A stretch of 8,098 nt of DNA from positions 1 to 8,098 of the forward strand of contig JBJEIY010000031.1 of assembly GCA_051877515.1 (NCBI GenBank). Direction: 5' to 3'. Below the pieces are notes generated by a model. That model saw nothing but the letters and a program-made list of their open reading frames with translations. It searched no databases and had not been told where the DNA came from. Positions 1-5,800 of the stretch are shown here, one piece after another (the stretch's first letter is position 1; each line of letters starts with the position of its first letter). The position numbers were made by a program, and so were the translations under genes. This DNA comes from XBB1006 sp051877515 (lineage in GTDB: Bacteria > Bacillota > Clostridia > Lachnospirales > Lachnospiraceae).

Positions 1-20
1 CGGTCGAGGGTATGACCTAT
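1..20 (+). rRNA. 3' end of 23S rRNA (partial)
   Basis: The first bases, ending in GAGGGTATGACC, resemble the conserved 3' terminus of bacterial 23S rRNA (B. subtilis ends ATCGAGGACTTAACC, E. coli ends GTGAGGCTTAACC). The final TATGACC would be the 3' strand of the terminal helix that pairs with the 5' end of the molecule. The exact end (about 18-20) is uncertain and the rest of the gene lies left of the window. It reads in the same direction as the tRNA cluster that follows. The identification rests on a short match. Confidence 0.7.
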
Positions 21-69
21 GGAAAAGGATGATACTGTATGTGATTTTCAAGGTATAAAAAATCAATAA

Positions 70-141
70 TCCTCAATAGCTCAGCGGTAGAGCACTCGGC
101 TGTTAACCGAGGTGTCGTAGGTTCAAGCCCTACTTGGGGAG
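70..141 (+). tRNA. tRNA-Asn(GTT)
   Basis: Cloverleaf of 72 nt. The acceptor TCCTCAA (70-76) pairs with TTGGGGA (134-140), with one T-G wobble, and the discriminator is G141. The anticodon loop CTGTTAA places GTT at 102-104. No CCA is encoded (CTC follows). It lies about 50 nt after the 23S end, so it is probably co-transcribed with the rRNA operon. Confidence 0.96.
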
Positions 142-144
142 CTC

Positions 145-173
145 ACGGGAGCAAGAAATTTGCTCCCGTTTTT
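145..173 (+). terminator. intrinsic terminator inside the rRNA-tRNA cluster
   Basis: A perfect 10-bp stem is formed by ACGGGAGCAA (145-154) and TTGCTCCCGT (160-169), with a 5-nt loop and a run of T to 173. This is a canonical Rho-independent terminator. It falls 3 nt after tRNA-Asn and 9 nt before tRNA-Glu, with no room for a promoter before tRNA-Glu, so expression of tRNA-Glu should depend on read-through. Confidence 0.85.
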
Positions 174-182
174 ACAAAAAAA

Positions 183-254
183 GGCTCCGTGGTCAAGCGG
201 TTAAGACATCGCCCTTTCACGGCGGTAACACGGGTTCGATTCCCGTCGGAGTCA
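183..254 (+). tRNA. tRNA-Glu(TTC)
   Basis: Cloverleaf of 72 nt. The acceptor GGCTCCG (183-189) pairs with CGGAGTC (247-253), with one G-T wobble, and the discriminator is A254. The anticodon stem CGCC/GGCG encloses the loop CTTTCAC, with TTC at 216-218. No CCA is encoded. It starts 9 nt after an intrinsic terminator. Confidence 0.95.
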
Positions 255-260
255 CTTTTG

Positions 261-289
261 TTGTGGCAGTTCTTTGAAGCTGTTACAAT
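261..289 (+). promoter_or_regulatory. candidate internal promoter in the tRNA cluster
   Basis: TTGTGG (261-266) and TACAAT (284-289) are separated by exactly 17 bp, in the 67-bp gap between tRNA-Glu and the CAT tRNA, the longest gap in the cluster. It would supply transcription of the four downstream tRNAs independently of the terminator at 145-173. The -35 box is only partly consensus, so this is an inference from spacing and context. Confidence 0.4.
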
Positions 290-321
290 ATGATAGAGTC
301 GATCAGCGGCTTTAGTGATTT

Positions 322-395
322 GGACCTTTAGCTCAGTTGGTTAGAGCAACCGGCTCATAACCGGTCGGTCCTGGGTTCGAGTCCCCGAAGGTCCA
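322..395 (+). tRNA. tRNA with CAT anticodon (elongator Met or Ile2)
   Basis: Cloverleaf of 74 nt. The acceptor GGACCTT (322-328) pairs perfectly with AAGGTCC (388-394), and the discriminator is A395. The anticodon stem ACCGG/CCGGT holds the loop CTCATAA, with CAT at 356-358. A fully paired first acceptor position and the absence of the GGG/CCC anticodon stem argue against initiator tRNA. The acceptor and anticodon loop resemble, from memory, Bacillus tRNA-Ile2, whose C34 is changed to lysidine by TilS, so the charged amino acid could be Ile rather than Met. Confidence 0.93.
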
Positions 396-416
396 CTCAA
401 ATTTTATAGTATATAA

Positions 417-490
417 GGCCCAGTGGCTCAGTTGGTTAGAGCGTCGCCCTGTCACGGCGAAGGTCGTCGGTTCGAGTCCGATCTGGGTCG
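417..490 (+). tRNA. tRNA-Asp(GTC)
   Basis: Cloverleaf of 74 nt. The acceptor GGCCCAG (417-423) pairs with CTGGGTC (483-489), with one G-T wobble, and the discriminator is G490. The loop CTGTCAC places GTC at 451-453. No CCA is encoded. It lies 21 nt after the CAT tRNA and 7 nt before tRNA-Val, so it is processed from a common precursor. Confidence 0.96.
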
Positions 491-497
491 CTTATAT

Positions 498-570
498 GGG
501 ATCTTAGCTCAGCTGGGAGAGCATCTGCCTTACAAGCAGAGGGTCATAGGTTCGAGCCCTATAGGTCCCA
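498..570 (+). tRNA. tRNA-Val(TAC)
   Basis: Cloverleaf of 73 nt. The acceptor GGGATCT (498-504) pairs with AGGTCCC (563-569), with one T-G wobble, and the discriminator is A570. The anticodon stem TCTGC/GCAGA holds the loop CTTACAA, with TAC at 531-533. No CCA is encoded. Confidence 0.96.
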
Positions 571-600
571 TTTAGAACTTTTTGTTCTACAATTGAATAT

Positions 601-684
601 GCCGGCGTGGCGGAACTGGCAGACGCGCAGGACTTAAAATCCTGTTGTGGCAACACAGTACCGGTTCGATTCCGGTCGCCGGCA
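601..684 (+). tRNA. tRNA-Leu(TAA)
   Basis: Class II tRNA of 84 nt with a long variable arm, visible as the hairpin TGTGG-CAA-CACA. The acceptor GCCGGCG (601-607) pairs perfectly with CGCCGGC (677-683), and the discriminator is A684. The anticodon stem CAGGA/TCCTG holds the loop CTTAAAA, with TAA at 635-637. It is the last tRNA of the cluster and is followed at once by a terminator. Confidence 0.96.
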
Positions 685-688
685 TCAG

Positions 689-724
689 AAAAGAAATGCT
701 CTCTCATGAGCATTTCTTTTTTTT
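689..724 (+). terminator. terminator closing the tRNA cluster
   Basis: A 13-bp perfect stem (689-701 with 708-720) has a 6-nt loop TCTCAT and ends in eight consecutive T (717-724). It starts 4 nt after tRNA-Leu and separates the stable-RNA unit from the dipeptidase gene. Confidence 0.92.
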
Positions 725-762
725 AAGACAGGATAAGAGATAGTATTGGTAGGAGGGATCAT

Positions 763-1737
763 ATGGGATACATTGATTTACATTGTGATACATTGATGCT
801 GGCCCATTTTTTGGGAGAGAATCTGGGAGAAGGAAAGAGGATTTCCGTTGATTTTAAGCGGATGAAAAAGGCAGGAGCCATGGCCCAGTTTTTTGCTATT
901 TTTATGCCTGATGAAGGTGTTTATGAACACTTTCATGTGAAGGAAATGACGGACCAGGATTATTTTAATGCACTGTTTGCAATATTTCTTTCAAATTTAA
1001 AAGATCATGCAGATGTGATCAGAAGGGCATATACGGCGCAGGATCTTCTTACAAACGAAAAAGAAGGCTATATGAGTGCCGTGCTTTCTGTGGAAGATGG
1101 TCGCCTGGTGAACGGAGATCTTGGGAAGTTAGATGAATTCTATGACCTTGGAGTGAGGGCTTTAACTTTAACCTGGAACTTTGAGAATTGTTTTGGATTT
1201 CCTAATTCAGCGGATGAAAAGATCATGAGTAAAGGCCTGAAACCATTTGGAAAAGAGGCAATTGAATATATGAATGACCTGGGAATGCTGGTGGATGTTT
1301 CGCATTTATCGGAAGGTGGTTTCTGGGATGTAGCAAAGATCAGCAGTAAGCCTTTTGTGGCAACCCACTCCAACTGCAGGGCGTTAAGTCCCCATCAGAG
1401 AAATCTTTCTGACGACATGATACGAACACTGGCAGAAAAGGGCGGTGTGATGGGATTAAATTTCTGTCCGTATTTTTTAAATGCAGATATCAATTGTGAA
1501 GACAGCACGATAGATGCCATGGTGGCGCACATAAAGCATGCAAGGAATGTGGGCGGTATTGAAGTCTTGGCTTTGGGTTCGGATCTGGATGGTACAGGTG
1601 GAAATATGGAAATTTCCAATTGCGGAGACTATCCGAAATTATTTGACCGCCTGGCTAAAGAAGGTTTTTCCGCTGGAGAGATTGATAAAATAACCCACGA
1701 AAATGTTTTACGCGTATTAAAAGATTCCGTATGGTAA
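763..1737 (+). CDS. peptidase M19 family zinc dipeptidase (membrane/renal dipeptidase-like)
   Basis: 324 residues, close to the usual length of bacterial M19 enzymes, which hydrolyse dipeptides using a two-zinc centre in a TIM-barrel. Visible ligands by motif: H7 and D9 in IDLHCDTL, bridging E111 in SVEDG, H181 in VDVSHLSE, and H202 in ATHSN. R213 lies 11 residues after H202, the same spacing as H219/R230 of human DPEP1. D274 in LGSDLDG corresponds to the catalytic-site Asp288. The position of DPEP1 His152 is Trp138 (LTLTWN). There is no signal peptide or membrane segment, so it is a cytosolic enzyme, probably for peptide salvage. The start is set by AGGAGG at 751-756, 6 nt before the ATG. 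It follows the tRNA terminator; I see no convincing promoter in the short gap before it. Exact substrate (L-D or D-L dipeptides) cannot be told from sequence. Confidence 0.93.
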   Translation: MGYIDLHCDTLMLAHFLGENLGEGKRISVDFKRMKKAGAMAQFFAIFMPDEGVYEHFHVKEMTDQDYFNALFAIFLSNLKDHADVIRRAYTAQDLLTNEKEGYMSAVLSVEDGRLVNGDLGKLDEFYDLGVRALTLTWNFENCFGFPNSADEKIMSKGLKPFGKEAIEYMNDLGMLVDVSHLSEGGFWDVAKISSKPFVATHSNCRALSPHQRNLSDDMIRTLAEKGGVMGLNFCPYFLNADINCEDSTIDAMVAHIKHARNVGGIEVLALGSDLDGTGGNMEISNCGDYPKLFDRLAKEGFSAGEIDKITHENVLRVLKDSVW

Positions 1738-1754
1738 AAACTCTCAAAAAGTGC

Positions 1755-1783
1755 TTGCCACTGCGAGGGGAAGAGAGTATTAT
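1755..1783 (+). promoter_or_regulatory. sigma-A promoter of the phosphotransacylase gene
   Basis: TTGCCA (1755-1760) and TATTAT (1778-1783) are 17 bp apart, close to consensus for a housekeeping promoter, and lie about 50 bp before the start codon at 1836. An inverted repeat, GCCACT (1757-1762) with AGTGGC (1789-1794), brackets the spacer and -10 box and could be an operator or a leader hairpin; that part is speculative. Confidence 0.65.
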
Positions 1784-1835
1784 TAACTAGTGGCGGGAGT
1801 GCCGTATACTATAGGAAAAGGAAGTAATTGTAGGT

Positions 1836-2414
1836 ATGAAAAACGAAGTAAAAGTTGAAGTATCAGCAAGACATGTACATTTAACACAGGAACAGATTGA
1901 AGCATTATTCGGTAAGGGACATGAGCTTACCGTTAAGAAAATGTTATCCCAGCCGGGTCAGTTCGCGGCAGAAGAGCGTGTGACCGTAGTGGGACCAAAA
2001 AGATCCATTGAGCGTGTCAGCGTTTTGGGACCGGCTCGTAAAGCAGGCCAGGTGGAGCTTTCTTTAACAGATTGTTTTTCCATCGGATTAAAAGACACAC
2101 CGGTTCGTGAATCCGGCGATGTGGCAGGTACACCGGGAGTAACCTTAAAGACTGATAATGCAGAGATCACTTTGGATGAAGGTGTGATCGTGGCAAAGAG
2201 ACATATCCATATGACTCCTGCCGATGCAGAAGAGTTCGGTTGCAAGGACAAAGACATTGTTAGCGTTACCGTAAACAGTGAGGGACGTTCTTTAACATTT
2301 GGTGATGTGATTGTTCGTGTCAGTGATTCTTATGCACTGGCAATGCATATCGATACCGACGAAGCAAATGCAGGATGCATCAGCGGCGAAGTAACCGGAA
2401 TCGTGGTAAAATAA
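1836..2414 (+). CDS. pduL: PduL-type phosphate acyltransferase (phosphotransacylase)
   Basis: 192 residues. PduL-family enzymes interconvert acyl-CoA (acetyl- or propanoyl-CoA) and acyl-phosphate, feeding acetate/propionate kinase for ATP. The fold is a pair of related beta-barrels with zinc held by histidines. Both signature repeats are visible: SARHVHL (H13, H15) near the N-terminus and AKRHIHM (H123, H125), plus H171 in AMHIDTDEAN. Other family hallmarks are GQFAAEERVTVVGPK (41-55) and VLGPAR (63-68). The protein begins directly at the barrel, without the N-terminal amphipathic encapsulation peptide of microcompartment PduL, and no shell gene is nearby. It is therefore probably the cytosolic form, acting in place of or beside Pta. 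The purine-rich AGGAAAAGGAAG (1813-1824) is the likely ribosome binding site, 11 nt from ATG and so somewhat distant. It has its own promoter and terminator. Confidence 0.92.
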   Translation: MKNEVKVEVSARHVHLTQEQIEALFGKGHELTVKKMLSQPGQFAAEERVTVVGPKRSIERVSVLGPARKAGQVELSLTDCFSIGLKDTPVRESGDVAGTPGVTLKTDNAEITLDEGVIVAKRHIHMTPADAEEFGCKDKDIVSVTVNSEGRSLTFGDVIVRVSDSYALAMHIDTDEANAGCISGEVTGIVVK

Positions 2415-2458
2415 GACCCTCAAAAGATCGGGTTTTCGTAATCTTTGAAGAATCAGAA

Positions 2459-2499
2459 GGCAGCCATGGGCAGAAAAAAACACATGGCTGCTGTTTGTT
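2459..2499 (+). terminator. terminator after pduL
   Basis: GCAGCCATG (2460-2468) pairs perfectly with CATGGCTGC (2483-2491) around a 14-nt A-rich loop. It is followed by TGTTTGTT, an interrupted T tract. It lies about 45 nt after the pduL stop and upstream of the tRNA-Arg promoter. The imperfect T tract lowers confidence slightly. Confidence 0.7.
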
Positions 2500-2529
2500 A
2501 TCAGATAAGGCAAAAAGTATAAAAATAGG

Positions 2530-2558
2530 TTGACAAAAGACAGGCTGCATAGTATTAT
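2530..2558 (+). promoter_or_regulatory. strong sigma-A promoter of tRNA-Arg
   Basis: TTGACA (2530-2535) is a perfect -35 box, followed by 17 bp and TATTAT (2553-2558). This is the best promoter in the window, as expected for a stable RNA. The mature tRNA starts 33 nt after the -10, so a leader of roughly 25 nt is removed by processing. Confidence 0.85.
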
Positions 2559-2590
2559 TTATTTGTTGCAGTTAAAGCAATCATCGATAT

Positions 2591-2664
2591 GTGTGTGTAG
2601 CTCAGCTGGATAGAGCACTTGGCTACGGACCAAGGTGTCGGGGGTTCGAATCCTCTCACGCACG
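2591..2664 (+). tRNA. tRNA-Arg(ACG)
   Basis: Cloverleaf of 74 nt. The acceptor GTGTGTG (2591-2597) pairs with CACGCAC (2657-2663), with one T-G wobble, and the discriminator is G2664. The anticodon stem CTTGG/CCAAG holds the loop CTACGGA, with ACG at 2625-2627 (A34 normally edited to inosine by TadA, reading CGN codons). The T loop is TTCGAAT. It is a single-gene unit with its own promoter and terminator, and no CCA is encoded. Confidence 0.96.
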
Positions 2665-2672
2665 CGTCAAAG

Positions 2673-2707
2673 AAAGGCGGTATCCCGTGCAGGGCTACCG
2701 CCTTTTT
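2673..2707 (+). terminator. terminator after tRNA-Arg
   Basis: AAAGGCGGTA (2673-2682) pairs with TACCGCCTTT (2696-2705), and an inner CCC/GGG pairing (2684-2686 with 2692-2694) extends the stem. Five T end it at 2707. It lies 8 nt after the mature tRNA. Confidence 0.9.
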
Positions 2708-2803
2708 GCAGTTCCCAATTCCGTTTTAGCGCATAGCATATAAAGAACACCAATCTACAAAGATATGATGAGTGTTGAAAAAATATGTGAAATTTCTTGT
2801 AAC

Positions 2804-2808
2804 GGAGG
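2804..2808 (+). promoter_or_regulatory. ribosome binding site of the giant multicopper oxidase
   Basis: GGAGG at 2804-2808 lies 8 nt before ATG 2817. A nearer ATG at 2810 is only 1 nt away and out of frame, so this spacing decides the start at 2817. No convincing sigma-A promoter is seen between 2708 and 2800. TATGAT (2764-2769) and TATAAA (2739-2744) are possible -10 boxes without a good -35. Confidence 0.75.
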
Positions 2809-2816
2809 TATGAAAA

Positions 2817-5800
2817 ATGGAACTGCGAAGCTACCCGCAGAAAATAAGGTGCAGGTATTATGAAATCGAAGCAATTCAGATCCCCATCGTCTATAACAAA
2901 TATGGGGACCATGATCCCAACGGACTGTTATATGTGTTGAAAAAAGATGCGGAAAAAGTCCGTGCCGCGGCATGGGAAAATTATAACTTAAGCCCACCCC
3001 AGCCTGCAAAAGAAGTAAAACCACTGGTCATCCGTGCCAACGTGGGGGATAAGGTAATGATCCGGTTCAGCCATTCCCTGAACCGCCCGTTGTCCATTCA
3101 TGTACAGGGACTGCGGTATGATGTGCAGACATCGGACGGTGCAAGTGTAGGCTACAACAAGGATTCCACCACCGAGAACGGGATCTTATATACCTGGTAT
3201 GCAGAAAAAGAGGGTGTGTATTCTTTTCAGGATATGGGAGATACCAGAAGCAGTGAGGAGAGTACCAATATACACGGGTTATTTGGAGCCATCATAGTGG
3301 AAGATCCGGAATCCACCTGGCTTGATCCGGAGACAGGAAAAGAGCTGGAAAGTGGCCTGTTTGCAGATATTTATCATCCGGTAAAGCCTGCGTTCCGGGA
3401 ATATGCTGTTTTCTTTCATGATGAGCTGGAGATTAAGGATAAGGACGGAAATCAACCGGTGGATCCCCATACGGGATTACCTTCTTCCACCACGGCGATC
3501 AGCTACCGGGCTGAGCCTATGAGAAACCGCATGCCCATGACGGAAGAACATAGTGACACCGGGGAGGATATTTCCATGAGTTCCTGGGTATATGGGGATC
3601 CGGCACCGCCCATCCTGCGGGCTTATGCGGGAGATCCTGCCAAAATTCGTCTGATCCATGGTGGGGTAAAAGAAACCCATGTATTTCACCTTCACAATCA
3701 TCAGTGGAGGTTGGAGGGGGATGATCCCAACTCAACCATTATTGATTCCATTTCTATTAGTCCTCAGGAGTGTTATACCCTGGACATTCTTCACGGTGCG
3801 GGAAGTTTAAACCGGACCATCGGAGATGTGATCTTTCATTGCCACCTGTATCCTCATTTTCATGAAGGCATGTGGACTCTTTGGAGAATCCATGACCGGT
3901 TGGAGGATGGAACAGGAACCTTGCCGGATGGCACGGTGATTCCGCCTTTGATTCCGTTAAAGGACCGGATTCCTCCTCTTCCAAAAGATAAGAAGCATCC
4001 CGGATATCCAGGATTTATTTTTGGAGTATATGGGGAACCACCTCTTCAGCCCCCACTTGGAGTTTTAAATCCTGACGGTAGTATCAAAACAAAACCGACC
4101 TGGCTGGAACGGGCGAATTTTGTGGAAAACTACGCACCGGGAGCGTTATACTGTGAAACCTGTCCCTGCCATGCGGGAGAGGTCTGTGGATGTGACGAAT
4201 ATGACGGCAATATCAAAGTGTTTGAAATTGCAGTGGTGCAGGCAAAAGTCACTTATAACCGTTATGGCTGGCATGATCCCCAAGGAAGATTTTTTGTCAT
4301 GAAAGAAGATCTGGAAAAGCACGGGGGACTCCATGCTTATCTAGAGAAAATTGAAAAGGGAGAACTTTGCGCGGAGCCGTTGGTGATACGTGCAAACGCA
4401 GGGGATTGTATTGAAGTACGCCTTACCAATCTTTTGCCGGAATATCTTCAGGAAAGCGCTTTTCAGATGAAAACAAAGACGGATATCGTGGGATACCATA
4501 TTCATCTGGTGAAATTCGATACCATTGTTTCGGATGGGGCTGCAAATGGTTGGAATAATATTGCAGGAGCAAGAAAGTATGAAACCCTGATCGAACGGTT
4601 TTTCCTGGATACAGAATTGCGGATGGTATTTTTCCATGACCATCTGTTTGCAAATTCCCACCAGCAGCATGGTGTATTCGGAGCGCTGCTGGTAGAAGAA
4701 GCCGGAGCCACTTTCCATGATATTGTCACCGGACAGGAAATCAATCACGGCACCAAAGCTGTAATTAAAAGACCTAATGGCACCTCCTTCCGGGAGTTTG
4801 CTTTGTTTGTACATGATTTTGCCCTGTTGTATGACAAGGACGGTCAGCCATTGAATCCGCCGGAAGTACCGGGATCTCACGATGATCCGGGAGTTATGGG
4901 TATTAATTACCGGTGTGAGCCGATGCGGGAACGATTGAAGGATCACAGTGATCCGGCTTATGTGTTCAGTTCTTTGAAACACAAAGATCCGGCAACGCCG
5001 ATTCTGGAGACCTATCCGGGAGATGAACTGGTCATCCGGCTGCTGGATGGGGCGCATGAAGAGCAGCACGCATTTAACCTAACCGGAATGAGCTGGCAGA
5101 AGGAAATTGCCAATCCGGCGTCCACTGTGGTAGCGGCTCAGACACTGGGAATCTCGGAGGCCTTTAACATCCATGTTACGAAGCAATATGGGCCGGGAGA
5201 CTATCTGTATTATTTCGGCGGTATGGATGATGCATGGTTGGGATTGTGGGGAATTATCCGGGCTTACCATCAGCCGCAGAAATGCCTGAAACCTCTTTGC
5301 AAAGAAAAAATACTGCCCCTTCCGCCATGCCCCGGCAAAAATGCAGTTATCAGGAAGTATGAAATCGCAGCCATCCAAAGAAGAATAGATTATAACCGGC
5401 ATGGAGACCATGACCCGGATGGCTTGCTGTTCGTTCCACTTCAGGATGCGGATAGGGCAAAGTGCAAAGATTATAAACCGAAGCCATTGATCTTGCGGGC
5501 GAATGCCGGAGACTGGATCGAGGTAACTTTGCATAATCTTTTTGATGAGAATACTCCGGTGCCCTATCAGGATTATCCCAAAGTACCTCTGGATATGCCT
5601 CACAAACCGTCCATGCGGGTATCCTTAAATCCGCAATTTTTACACTATGATCCTGTATGTGATGGCGGAATCAACGTGGGATATAACAACAGGGAACAGA
5701 CAGTGGGCCCCGGTGAGAGCAAAAAGTATCTGTGGTATGCGGACCGGGAATACGGAGCCTGCATCCTGCAGTCCTTCGGGGACATGAGAAATCACAGGTA

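Noticed and set aside
1740..1778. Terminator after the dipeptidase (ACTCTC with GAGAGT)
   Set aside because: Only 6 bp pair around a 27-nt loop, there is no strong T tract, and the segment overlaps the pduL promoter.
2591..2720. tRNA-Arg as an integration site for a mobile element carrying the oxidase gene
   Set aside because: I found no repeat of the tRNA 3' end downstream in the window and no integrase; the oxidase gene simply follows a complete tRNA unit with its terminator.
2708..2800. Sporulation sigma-K type promoter before the oxidase (CATAGCATA at 2732-2740 fits CATAnnnTA)
   Set aside because: No AC-type -35 element is found at the expected distance (bases near 2712-2715 are TTCC), and a 6-base match in AT-rich DNA is weak.
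4341..5603. Long open frames on the minus strand (242 and 174 codons) opposite the multicopper oxidase
   Set aside because: They lie wholly antisense to a well-supported coding sequence with clear family motifs, have no ribosome binding sites that I can see, and their products (rich in Arg, His, Ile and Ser) show no recognisable domain.
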